A stretch of DNA of 64,000 nt from contig JAKZAP010000020.1 in NCBI GenBank assembly GCA_023053575.1, forward strand, positions 15,867,998 through 15,931,997. The letters are read 5' to 3'. Positions 44,345 to 53,906 of this stretch are shown one piece after another. The notes beneath the pieces were generated by a model. The model saw only the letters and a program-made list of their open reading frames with translations. It had not been told where the DNA came from and did not search any database. The DNA comes from Branchinecta lynchi. Lineage: Eukaryota > Arthropoda > Branchiopoda > Anostraca > Branchinectidae. Each line of letters starts with the position of its first letter. Position 1 is the first letter of the stretch. The translations under genes were made by a program, and so were the position numbers.

Positions 44345-44687
44345 TAGTTGCAGATACCATGGTATCTGTAACCACAGTAACTGAATCTGCAATTAGTCGT
44401 TTTTGCAGTAACCGTGGGATCTGATATACGGTTGCTTTGCAAAAACGACAAAACGAAATGGCGCATTTCGAAGTCATCCCAAAAGAAAAACATATATTCA
44501 GTCACTAAGTGCCATACTTCTTTTCCACCAATTTAACAAAAATTGATGAAAGTGAGATGACTTTTCAGATGCCACAATCAGTTACCACGGTCGGACCGTA
44601 GAATCTGAATATCAGATACCACGATAACTGCAAAAACGACTTTAGACCGTGGCATCACATACCATGTTATCTGCAAAAACACAACTA
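44345..44687. mobile_element. MITE with GATACCACGGTAACTG dyads, copy 2
   Basis: TAGTTGCAGATACCATGG on the left and ATGTTATCTGCAAAAACACA then ACTA on the right. The same dyads and spacer as 8951-9371, somewhat shorter. Confidence 0.65.
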
Positions 44688-44954
44688 GTTGTTCGCGAAC
44701 CTTCAAGCTTTCGGCAAAGCTTATGTTGCTTGACTGGCAAAACTCGGCTAAGCCGGAAAAGGGCTAAAAAAGGTGCCAACCGAACAACGGCGAAAGGTCA
44801 TCGATTTCAGAAGCGTATAATCCCACTAAAGGCAGAATTAGCAAAAGGGGTGCTTGAGAATGTGTCAACAGGCACGTTTTGCTTGTAACAGCAGCCTACT
44901 CCGACCTTGCATCCTTATTGAAGCGGAATAATAATAGTAGTATTGTCACAATGC

Positions 44955-46357
44955 ACAGAAAAATATACTATTGGTCTCTACAGAATTTTGCAGGCTTTTT
45001 CTGGGTACAGGATGTCCTTAAAACAAGAAATTGCTCGTTACAAGATAGAGTTCTAAATTTGAAGGCTTTGATTGAAAAATATGGGAAGGGAAAAGACAGG
45101 CTGTTTGTGGCGTTTTTAGACTTAAAAAAAGCGTTCGATAGTGTAGATAGACTACTTTTGGGAAAAGTATTGATAGAAATAGGACTACCGATGGTGTTTC
45201 TTAAACTAATTGTAAGTATATATAGCTCTTACTAAGGGGGTGGTAAAAATAGTAGGGGGAGGATTCTCAAGAGTTTTTAGAAGTAAGAAAGGATTGAGAC
45301 AGGGTTGTACGCTTTCTCCGAGGTTATTCGGGATTTTTATTAATGATATGGTTGAGTTTCTAGAGAAGAGAAGGGCCCCGTCGTTATCTTTAGGTGGGAT
45401 ACCCTTATCAGTACTGCTTTTTCGCTGATGACACTGCGCTTGTTGCGAAATCGGAATTTGACCTTCAAGTTCTATTAAATCTGGTGGACGAGTATTTGAA
45501 TCTAAAGAAATTAAGTTTAAACGTTAAGAAAACAGAAGTTGTAGTTTTTAATACAGGAAGATATAGTGGGAAGATGGATCCACCAAAGTTTTACTTCAAA
45601 GGACTAGAATTGAAAATTAGCTCTCAGTTCAAATATTTGGGATTTATGGTAATGGAAAATGGAAGTTGGAAGGCTCACCTTAAAGAAATGGTGATCAGGG
45701 GAGAAGCTGCATCAGCAGCTATATTCAGAAATTCTACATTAATGGGTATAAAAAATTTGAAAATGCACAAGCATGTTTTTATGTCTATGGTTTTACCAAT
45801 TATCCATTACGGGGCAGAAATATGGGGACATGAATCAGCAACGCAGCTCGAGTCTATTCAGCTGCAGTATTACAAAAGATTATTTGGGTTACATCCTACA
45901 ACCCACACTCAGGCGATGAAGGGAGACCTAGGAATTTTTTCTTTAAGACGGCATAGGGTAGCTCAAACTATTAGATTCTGGCAGAAAATAATTGCTTTGC
46001 CAGATGATAGGCTTGCGAAGGCAGCTTATTTGGAAATTTTAAGTGCAGGGAAAATAAAATCATGGCCATTCCAAGTCAAATCCATACTTGATGAGGTTGG
46101 ACTTTCGTGTATTTGGAATGCTGGACTGGGCCCTCCTGATCAATTTCCAGGTTTCATATATGAAGTACTGAGAGTTATTGAAGACCAGGAAACACATAAA
46201 TGGCTTGGAATTATTTCTTCATCGGATACACTTAGAAGTTATACTATGGTGAAGACAGTTTATGAACCAGAATTTTATTTTAAGCTTAATCTACCCGCGA
46301 TTTATTTTCGGTACTGGATCCAACTGAGGGCAAATTGCCTACCACTCCACGGTAGAA
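44955..46357 (+). pseudogene. LINE reverse transcriptase, degenerate
   Basis: RT motifs appear in order across frames: LQDRVLNLKALIEK and VAFLDLKKAFDSVDR (first catalytic Asp) up to a stop at 45233; then, shifted, SKKGLRQGCTLSPRLFGIFI (45285-45345); then, after a second shift near 45400, FFADDTALVAKS with an intact catalytic Asp pair (45421), LNVKKTEVVVF, FKYLGFMV and a long thumb/connection region to RANCLPLHGR, where family 2 interrupts. Two frameshifts and the insertion make it a pseudogene. The endonuclease part is missing. I place it only as a non-LTR RT, of the group with a C-terminal Cys/His cluster. Confidence 0.82.
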
Positions 46358-47594
46358 AACAAGACCAAAGGTTTCGATGGGATCCCAAAAATTCAATATC
46401 TGATCCAGACAACTGGATCTTGTATTAGCCAGATCCAGTCTTCGCCAGACTCCTTGAACATTTTTACAATTAAAATTCAGAAACAGAATTAAGGCCAAAT
46501 AGCTAATCACCTGAGAAAACCAAGTTCAGATTTGGATTCAGCATGTGTGTTTACCCCTATAAGTCATATCTGTTTTGACGAAAACTTCCTGCCACTTCTG
46601 CCGATTTCCCGGTACCGGCCGAAATCAGGGTATCTTCTTTCCCCAGTAGTGAACATCTAATCAACTTCAAAAAGAAATTTAGCTTATAACAAATTTTCCG
46701 ATTCCAGCCGGATTCCGGTCGAACTATATGTCCGGGTAAAATATGATTGTCATACAGTGACTCAGCATCTCTTCTTACCCCTAAATCGGTTATCTAATCA
46801 ACGAGAAATAAAACTTTGACTTCCAACAGATTTCCGGTTTTGGCCGGATTCCGGACGAACTACATGTCCGGGTAGAAAATTGTTTTCACATAAGTGTTCA
46901 GCATGTCTTCTTGCCCTAAATCGAACATCTAATCAACTCCAAATAAAACTTTTACTTTCAACAAACTTTCCGGTTTGGGCCGGATTCCGGTCGAAATACT
47001 TGTCGGTCGAGAAAATAGTTTTCACCATCGTCTTCAGCATGTCTTCCTACCTCTAAATCAAACATCTAATCAACTTCAAATAAAACTTTTACTTTCAACA
47101 AACTTTCCGGTTTGGGCCGGATTCCGGGCGAAATACTTGTCCGTCGAGAAAATAGTTTTCACCATCGTCTTCAGCATGTCTTCCTACCTCTAAATCGAAC
47201 ATCTAATCAACTTCAAATAAAACTTTTACTTTCAACAAACTTTCCGGTTTTGGTCGGATTCCGGGCGAACTACTTGTCTGATGACAAAATAGTTTTCACC
47301 ATCGTGTTCAGCATGTCTTCTTACCCCATAATCGACTATCACATTAGCTGTTTCAAAATATTTTGTTTGTCCCTTAATTTGAATCCCCTCTCCCACCCCT
47401 AAACGTAGAGCTACAAAGCCCATCTACGAACTTGACTGGTCCGACGACCCAACGAACCCTCATACCAAGTTTCATCAAAATATCTCGTTATCTTCGAGAG
47501 TTATCGTGCTTACAGACGGACGGACGGACGGACAGACGGACAACTTTTGCGATGTCATAGGTATCCCTCCACTTACGTTTTGGAATCCCAAAAA
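46358..47594 (+). mobile_element. Family 2 element, copy C (inside the LINE)
   Basis: It starts AACAAGACCAAAGG after LINE codons LPLHGR and ends TTTTGGAATCCCAAAA before LINE sequence FDRNKKSPDGK. This gives the best boundary evidence for family 2. Two adjacent 135-bp units (46955-47090, 47090-47225) are nearly identical, showing recent unit amplification. GGACGGACGGACGGACAGAC is at 47516-47535. Confidence 0.8.
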
Positions 47595-47783
47595 GTGTTT
47601 GATAGGAATAAGAAGAGTCCGGATGGGAAATATGCGTGTCCCCTTTGCGGTGGCGAAGACGAGGATATTGGCTATTTTCTAAGCCGGTGCCAAGAGCTTT
47701 CAGATCTCCGTAGATCTCCGTTTCGGTGGGTAAATCCCGACACTCCCTGGTATCCTGAAGTGTACATCCGCCCAGGCGATTAG
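47595..47783 (+). pseudogene. LINE ORF2 C-terminus with Cys/His cluster
   Basis: FDRNKKSPDGKYACPLCGGE then DEDIGYFLSRCQELSDLR: a CxxC...(H/Y)...C cluster typical of the C-terminus of several LINE clades. It is followed by a stop (47781) and a 3' UTR. It is the continuation of the RT at 44955-46357 across the family 2 insertion. Confidence 0.75.
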
Positions 47784-47935
47784 TAAGATTTGTAGGTTTG
47801 TGTCTAGAGCGTTAGAATATAGAAAGCTTTCCGTAGATTAGTTGTATGTTGATTGACGTTTCTGTGTATTAATAACCTGTACCTGTATATGGCCCTCGGG
47901 CTTTTTCAAATACAATTATTATTATTATTATGGAA

Positions 47936-48060
47936 GGGCGTTCCAGCAGCCCTTCGCTTTCTGGGGGAATGTCGTCTGCCGATATCTTTTTGGAATCATT
48001 AGCTTGAAGTCGTGTCTTTGCAAGCCATTTTTTTTTTCAGAAGGGACGTTTTCGTAGTTT
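47936..48060. repeat. Dispersed repeat GCGTTCCAGCAG
   Basis: GGGCGTTCCAGCAGCCCTTC and AGCTTGAAGTCGTGTC match 43932-44030 (GAGCGTTCCAGCAGTCCTCC, CACTTGAAGTCATGTC). Class unknown. Confidence 0.4.
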
Positions 48061-48069
48061 ATCAAAAAG

Positions 48070-48290
48070 AAATCTCACTTTAATACTCTATATAAGTTCA
48101 AAACACGCCAGTGATCCTCGGGAAGAAGGAGAAGTAACTACTAACTCAAACTAACTACTCAAAGTCAACAGCTCAATCTTTAACCAATCAGGGCGATCTT
48201 TGGGAGCAGCTGTGATTCCGGCTCTTCCGCTAGGTACAGGGCGATTTTGCATCGGCAAGAAGAGTTAGTCATCAAGAGTATTCACTACTA
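48070..48290. repeat. Dispersed repeat R1, copy 2
   Basis: Similar to 2350-2575 in the same word order. It ends about 20 bp before the acceptor of MAM exon 3. Confidence 0.6.
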
Positions 48291-48302
48291 TTTTGATTTT
48301 AG

Positions 48303-48468
48303 ATCTGGAGTATTGGCGTTGGTCAGATGGATATTTCGAGGCCTGACTGGACTTTCGGACAGGCGTCTTATGATGCTTCAGGTCTGTACAGGCTGGTTTT
48401 CGAAGGTAAGGCGAACAATGGTGGTTTCGCTGTAGACGACATTCGTGTCTTCGAAGAAGACTGCCAAA
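48303..48468 (+). CDS. MAM-domain protein, exon 3 of 3 visible
   Basis: Acceptor TTTTGATTTTAG, donor GTAAGT. The 166-bp exon starts in phase 0 and ends in phase 1. It reads IWSIGVGQMDISRPDW then TFGQASYDASGLYRLVFEGK then ANNGGFAVDDIRVFEEDC. This is the hallmark C-terminus of a MAM domain: a Trp strand, Y/F-x-hydrophobic-x-FEG, GG-x-(I/F)A-(I/V)-DDI, and the closing Cys. It follows exon 2 (..AEVE) in frame. The protein continues in a downstream exon with phase 1 that I could not identify with confidence. Confidence 0.8.
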
Positions 48469-48614
48469 GTAAGTTAGTTTATTTTGCCCTTTCTGTTGTG
48501 TTCTTGTCACTCTCTGTCAATGGCCTTGTTTTCGACCCGGTAATCTCTCGTGTACATCAGTAACAAGTTCCGATGTGCACAGAATTCTACAGCATTTCAT
48601 TCCCCACTAAACTC

Positions 48615-49290
48615 TTTAAAATAGAACTGAAACCTGATACGATTCCATTATTAGCGCCATCTCTAGTGGCGTACTATTTTCGATTTTCCTCTCACAGTCC
48701 TTCCATGTTTTTGAACGTTAGAGCTTGGTCATACTGGGCTCATTGCGTAGCTTTTTGAGTTGCAAAAGTAGAAAAAAGAAAAAGATACAATTAATTTTGA
48801 ATGTTGTCGTATAAAGTTCAGGAGTATAATTAGAGCAAAACAGCGTGTATAATTGTGTTACAGGAACCTTAATTGCAGTCTGCTCATTATCCCCAAACTG
48901 CCACATAGTCCATCAAATCTCACGTCCTCTAGGGATTTTCAGTTGTTTGTCGAATAGGCGGCTTTTTGAGCCTAGTGTGACCAGGCTCTTACCCAAACCT
49001 GATCTTCCCACAGAGAGAATTTTCAAAAGTGAGCCCCACGTCTCGCGGGCGTTTGTGATTGGTTTAGTCAGAATTACGGACTGTACAAAACAATCAGAGA
49101 CGACCATGATTGCTTGTGAGGTTAGTGAAGATAGTGCGTATGGAATTGTGACTTCACAGTGGTGAGATCTTGGTGAGATACCGAGAGAGTTGATGCATGG
49201 GAGCTGATCGTTTTTGGAATGCAGCAGCTGTAAGTCTGTGGTGGGGCATGGGGACGATAGGCTTTTCAATGAGCCTTTTCAAAGATAACA
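48615..49290. repeat. Dispersed repeat R2, copy 2
   Basis: AGAACTGAAACCTGATACGA, ATTTTCGATTTTCCTCTCAC, TTGGTTTAGTCAGAATTACG, GACTGTACAAA and GAATGCAGCAGCTGTAAG match 5690-6360 in order. The MITE present in copy 1 is absent. Confidence 0.55.
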
Positions 49291-49604
49291 TGAGCGTAGG
49301 AATAGGGTTTTCCGGGCTTCTTGGAACTGCGTAGCTGCGGACGCCGGAATAAAATCTCGATACCATCAACGCGGTACTTTATTCTTAGTTCTCCCTGAGT
49401 GATATGTAGAAGAAAGCGCATTGCCGGAAATAAATCGCGGTCTGTTCCCAGCACGACCAACCCTTGCTGTTCCAAAGAAAACTGCTGTTGGCGTCGTAAC
49501 GACGACTTCTGGAAGTGTCGAAGCCGCAGAGCCTGAATTTCCAACAAGCTAAGAATTTGTGTTTCTGACCTAATTTGCACCAAAATTGTATCTGCACTTC
49601 CCAT
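49266..49604 (-). CDS. Unrecognised 112-codon ORF
   Basis: ATG at 49604, stop at 49266. The composition is normal (Leu, Arg, Gln, Phe; QGLVVLGTDRDLFPAMRFLL and RIKYRVDGIEILFRR) and not repeat-like, so it could be an exon or part of an element gene. I recognise no domain. The right side touches repeat R2, so it may belong to that element. No splice or promoter evidence. Confidence 0.25.
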   Translation of the reverse strand: MGSADTILVQIRSETQILSLLEIQALRLRHFQKSSLRRQQQFSLEQQGLVVLGTDRDLFPAMRFLLHITQGELRIKYRVDGIEILFRRPQLRSSKKPGKPYSYAHVIFEKAH

Positions 49605-49727
49605 ACTGTACGGTTTTTTTAAATTCGTACGGTTCGCAAAACATAGCCGATACGTATAAGAAAGTGTTACTGAATATTAATCTGAAATAAAATTTATGAG
49701 TAGTTCACTGAAAGACAAAATACTCCT

Positions 49728-49812
49728 CAGCCGTGATTTGAACCCAGGACCCCCCCCCCCCCCCCCCCCGCTCACTAGGCAGATGCTCTAATAGTGAGCT
49801 ACCGAAGGGAGT
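49728..49812 (-). pseudogene. tRNA-like sequence with poly-G insertion
   Basis: On the - strand: GGTAGCTCACTATTAGAGC (A box/D arm), ATCTGCCTAGTGAGC (anticodon arm, anticodon AGT = Thr if folded conventionally), about 20 G, then TCCTGGGTTCAAATCACGG (T arm, B box). Acceptor strands pair poorly. The variable region has been replaced by the G run. This is a tRNA pseudogene or a tRNA-derived SINE head; no body with a tail was identified. Confidence 0.5.
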
Positions 49813-49889
49813 GTTAACAGTTTGAACAAGTACAATATTCATGTATAAGCCGTTTTGTCGCCACAATTTTTAGTTCTTGGGCACAAACT

Positions 49890-49935
49890 GGCCGCCCCCC
49901 CCCCCAAAGGTATAAGGTTAGTTACGCCCCTGGTA
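49890..49935. repeat. C-rich hAT-like end
   Basis: Poly-C, then AAGGTTAGTTACGCCCCTGG, the inverse of CAGGGGCGTAACTA, almost the terminus of the MITE at 10664. Left end not found. Confidence 0.35.
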
Positions 49936-50253
49936 AGAGGAGATGCTTAACTTACGCATCCCCATCCGACTTCGGGTTGGAGGGGTCTAGACAAATTTTT
50001 GACGCACATAGGGACCGAACGGGTTGTGCGATGGGGGGGGGGGTACAAAGAGCACCTGCCTACATGCGCCGTTTTTTCGTCCTGAAGACAGTTTACATCC
50101 CCATTTAACGGGATTAAATGTTACATAGATGGAACGATGGGCAAGGGACTTGTACCGTGACCAGTAAACCAAAACTGAATTTACCAGTTTACTTCTCACG
50201 GTCCCATGTATGACTTTATGACTAGAATAAAGTTTGAGGCTTCATACATGCTA

Positions 50254-50610
50254 AACTGTCAGAAGTATCATAAGAGATAATACGAGGATGCACAGCTTCA
50301 ACGGATAATGCGTAACAGATAACACTTTGGATGTTATCTGTTGTGTTTCAAAATGTTATGCATAATAACCATTATCATCAGGAAGAACCGAAAACCGCCA
50401 AAAAGTATCTGCTGAGTTTTCCGACATCATGAAGATAAGGAATAAAGTTAGTTGATGCTTTTTTGGCTCTTCTTAACAAAGCTTGTTATGCATAACATTT
50501 CATGCATAATGTTTTCAACACAACAGACAGCATCCGAAGTGTTATCTATTACGCATTATCTGTTGAAACCGCGCATCCTCGTGTTATCTGCTATGAAACT
50601 TCTGACAGTG
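50254..50610. mobile_element. mariner-like MITE with about 95-bp TIRs, TA TSD
   Basis: Ends AACTGTCAGAAGTATCATA and TATGAAACTTCTGACAGTG are inverse. The arms stay similar for about 95 bp (CGAGGATGC.C.G.TTCAAC, GATAATGCGTAA, AGATAACACTT.GGATG). TA flanks both ends (50252-50253, 50611-50612). Non-coding, 357 bp. Confidence 0.78.
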
Positions 50611-50879
50611 TACAAGGCAACCTCAATCCGCTCCTTTCGAGAAATGACAGTTTGGTAGCCGACGTCTTAAATTTTTGTTTCCATTAATGTCGCGTTTTCG
50701 CCGATTAAAATAAATCAGCCAGGATATGCAGCGTAACTTAAACTTTGTAGGGATCGACTAAAAAGAGGCACGGCATGGTGTAGGAGGCATGCTACTAAAA
50801 AGAGGCACACGTACTTTTATCCCGCTAATTCTTGTACCTATTTTTACGTAGTTTCATTCCATCATTTATTTCTGGTAAT

Positions 50880-50999
50880 TTCTTGTAAGTGTATTAGTTA
50901 ATTTGTTTCTTGTGTGTCTGTATATTTTGCAAATTTGTATTCCTTTTCTAGCTTTTAGCTATTCGGATTAAACTTGATTGATTGGTTGATTGATTGATT
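50880..50999 (+). mobile_element. LINE 3' UTR with (GATT)n tail
   Basis: TTTTCTAGCTTTTAGCTATT and GGATTAAACTTGATTGATTG, then further GATT units. It lies inside the foldback element. Confidence 0.6.
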
Positions 51000-51117
51000 G
51001 ACTGCACTAGGAGACATGCACCGTCTGTGCCTTTTTAGGACCCGTTATCTGGCGTGCCTCTTTTTAGTACTCAAGCGAACTACTCAACTTTCTGCTACCG
51101 GAACCAGCTCGAGTAAA

Positions 51118-52370
51118 AACAAGATCAAAGGTTTCGATGGGATCCCAAAAATTCAATATTTGATCCAGACAATTGGGTCTTGTCTTCGCCAGATCCAGTC
51201 TTCGCCAGACTCCTTGAACATTTTTACTATTAAAATTCAAAAGCAGGTTAATCATCTAAGAAAAACAAGTTCAGGTATTGAATCAGCATGTGTGTTTACC
51301 CCTATAATCCATCCCTGTTTTGACGAAAACTTCCTGCCACATCTGCCAATTTCCCGGTTTCGGCCGAATTCCGGAACTACTTTTCCGGCGAAAAAAGAAA
51401 GCTCAAGAACGAACTCAGCGTATCTTCTTTCCCCAATATTGAACATCTAATCAACTTCAAATAAAAATTCAACTTATAACAAATTTTCCGGCTCCAGCCG
51501 GAATCCCGTATGTTCGGGTAAAAAACGATTGTCATACACGGATTCACCATCTCTTTACCCCTAAATCGAATATCTAATCAACTACAAATAAAACTCTAAC
51601 TTTTAACAATTTTCGGTTTTGGCCGAATTCCGTTCGAACTACTTGTCTGGGTAGAAAATTGTTTTCACATAAGTGTTCAGCATGTCTTATTACCCCTAAA
51701 TCGAACATCTAAGCAACTCCAAATAAAACTTTTACTTTTAACAAACTATCCGGTTTTGGCCGGATTCCGGGCGAACTACTTGTTCGGCGAGAAAATGGTT
51801 TTCACCATTGTGTTCAGCATGGCTTCCTACCCCTAAGTCGAACATCTAATCAACTTCAAATAAGACTTTTACTTTCAACAGACTTTCCGGTTTTGGCCGG
51901 ATTCTGGGCTAACTACTTGTCCGGCGATAAAACGGTTTTCACCATCGTGTTTAGCATGTCTTCTTACCCTTTCATCGAACATCCAATCAACTTCCAATAA
52001 AACTTTTACTTTTAACAAACTTTCCGGTTTTGGCCGGATTCCGGGCTAACTACTTTTCAGATGACAAAATGGTTTTCACCATCGTGTTCAATATGTCTTC
52101 TTACCTCATAATCGACTATCACATTATCTGTTTAAATATATTTAATTTGCCCCTTAATCTAAAACCCCTCCCCCACTCCTAAATGTAGGGCTAAATAGCC
52201 CATCTACAAACTTGACCTTACCCTTGACCCAAAGAATCCTCACACCAAGTTTCATCAAAATATCTCATTCCCTTCCAGAGTTACAGTGCGCACAGACGGA
52301 CGGACGGACAGACGGACAACTTTTGCGATGTCATAGGTATCCCTCCACTTAGGTTTTGGGATCCCAAAAA
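51118..52370 (+). mobile_element. Family 2 element, copy D
   Basis: It starts AACAAGATCAAAGG and ends TTTTGGGATCCCAAAA at 52354-52369. About eight tandem units, with the GACGGACGGACGGACAGACG stretch at 52298. The right neighbour AGAGGCACGACAG is a foldback word, so it inserted within the arm of the host element. Confidence 0.8.
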
Positions 52371-52564
52371 GAGGCACGACAGAAAACAGGTCAAAAAAAA
52401 ATGCGCAGACGGTGAATGCCTCCTGATGCAGGCGTGCCTTCTTTTAGTATGCCGTGCCTCTTTTTAGTAGCATGCCTCCTGCACCATGCTGTGCCGTGCC
52501 TCTTTTTAGTCGATCCCAACTTTGTATCCTACGGTTGTCACTTATAATTAAATTGTAACTTCGT

Positions 52565-52788
52565 ACGCTACGGTTCCCGGGGAACTAAACTCCCGGTGGT
52601 CTGCGGGGACACAATCTCCAAGTTAACCAAAAATCTGCCCGGAAGAGTTCAAGCCAGGATAGCGCATCTCCATTTGCCTAGATTCTGCCAAGACTTGCCT
52701 GAACTGACAGCAGTCGGTATGAGCGAAGGCTCAGTTCAAGTTCGTACTGTGTGCCTCCTGGTTAAAAGCCTGATAGAACGGTTTAAGG
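52565..52788 (+). CDS. Candidate exon, unrecognised
   Basis: An open frame (FVRYGSRGTKLPVVCGDTIS, LTKNLPGRVQARIAHLHLPR, FCQDLPELTAVGMSEG.., VRTVCLLVKSLIERFK) ends exactly at a strong donor, AAG|GTAAGT at 52788/52789. The composition looks protein-coding. I cannot name the domain or find a convincing acceptor, and I cannot show a phase match to MAM exon 3. It may be a downstream exon of the same gene, another gene, or element remnant. Confidence 0.3.
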
Positions 52789-53039
52789 TAAGTCTTTTTT
52801 TCCTTCTTTGCACAGTTTGAGATGGTAGTATAGCAAGCACCTATTGCATATGTGTCATCTACTTTCATCCAAATAACTTGGCCATTCCTACCAAGTACTC
52901 ATGAATATTATTGCATCGAGCTGTGAATGTGGGCATCGCGCTGTTAGCATTGCAAGCACCCATTGCATCTGTTTCTTATGTATCTTATATGTTTTCTTAT
53001 ATTTCTTATTATATTAAAGCGGGCCTTAGACCAGATGAA
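52789..53039. other. Short direct duplication, no gene
   Basis: GTATAGCAAGCACCTATTGC and GCATTGCAAGCACCCATTGC are repeated about 120 bp apart. Otherwise nothing. Confidence 0.35.
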
Positions 53040-53462
53040 CGTAAATAGATGGCGAGTCTAAGGGTGGGCTCTGCCTTTGGGAGAAAGAAGAAAGTTTATA
53101 GGTAAAGTTTAGCTATGTACTGGTCCTTGCTTCTGTCCTATGTGTGGTTCACTAGGGGAGGATATCTTGCATCTGGAGGGTAGATGCGTTGAGTTAAATG
53201 ATCTGCGTAAAGAGATTTTTGTATATAATAGGATGGAGGATGAGGATTTGATTAAGGTTATGGGGAAGACAAGTTTTGGGGATCTTCGTCGGATTGGGAG
53301 GTTCCTCAAGCAGTCTATGGAACATCAGGAGCATTTTTTGGAGTAAGGGTTCCCTCTTTTTGGTGTAAACCTTTTGTTTGTGATTATTGTTTTGTGTTTA
53401 TTTTGTTTTCCTGCCATGGCCCCACGGGCTTTTTGGAAATAAATTCATTCATTCATTTTTTC
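53040..53462 (+). pseudogene. LINE 3' end with Cys/His cluster and (ATTC)n tail
   Basis: CFCPMCGSLGEDILHLEGRC then VELNDLRKEIF: CxxC..H..C cluster, with ORF end at 53343. The 3' UTR carries CATGGCCCCACGGGCTTTTT and ends AAATAAATTCATTCATTC. It is 5'-truncated and related in layout to 47595-47935. Confidence 0.7.
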
Positions 53463-53906
53463 TTGTCTCAGTAACTTGGTTGATCTACCCATAATTGTTG
53501 TTCGGCAAGAAGCAGAAGATGCATCCCTAGATGACACACATGATTTCAAATGGCAGGCCTTCTGTGCCTCATATCGCTGGATTACACGAGAATGCCCCCC
53601 CCCCCCCCCGATTTTGTGACTCGAATTTTTGCGGAAAATTCAAATTTCAAAGAGCACAATACGTATTAACAATCATGAAAACGCAAATGGCATAAGCCGA
53701 GAGACATGTCAGTGTCATACGAAAGTGACACTTTGTTGATTATAATTGATTTGTCACACAAAATTTTAAACCCTAGCCTAGGCATTACAGATTACAACAA
53801 AAACAAATAGGCTACACATCAGCACGAGAGTCTTGGGGTTTTATGGCACTTGCAGCCTCTGGCTTGATATACCCATCGCAATTCCGTCTGTCGGTCGGTC
53901 TGTGTA

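Larger units (their letters stand above)
44870..47935 (+). mobile_element. Second LINE, frame-broken and split by family 2
   Basis: A 5'-truncated non-LTR element: RT from about 44955, interrupted at 46358 by family 2 copy C, resuming at about 47595 with the C-terminal Cys/His cluster. The 3' UTR ends TATATGGCCCTCGGGC then (ATT)n. It is distinct from the - strand LINE in sequence and tail. Confidence 0.75.
50750..52517. mobile_element. Foldback element with 9-bp TSD, GGGATCGACTAAAAAGAGGC ends
   Basis: Left and right termini are inverse for about 60 bp, with repeats of CTAAAAAGAGGCAC and AGGAGGCATGCTA. Exact 9-bp duplications AACTTTGTA flank it (50741-50749, 52518-52526). A 9-bp TSD fits Mutator-like or Foldback-type elements. 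It contains a LINE tail (50880-50999) and family 2 copy D (51118-52370), both inserted later. No transposase of its own. Confidence 0.82.

Noticed and set aside
44649..44888. 79-codon Lys/Arg-rich frame before the second LINE
   Set aside because: It starts inside the dyad MITE and shows no LINE or host domain. The LINE copy simply appears truncated just after it.
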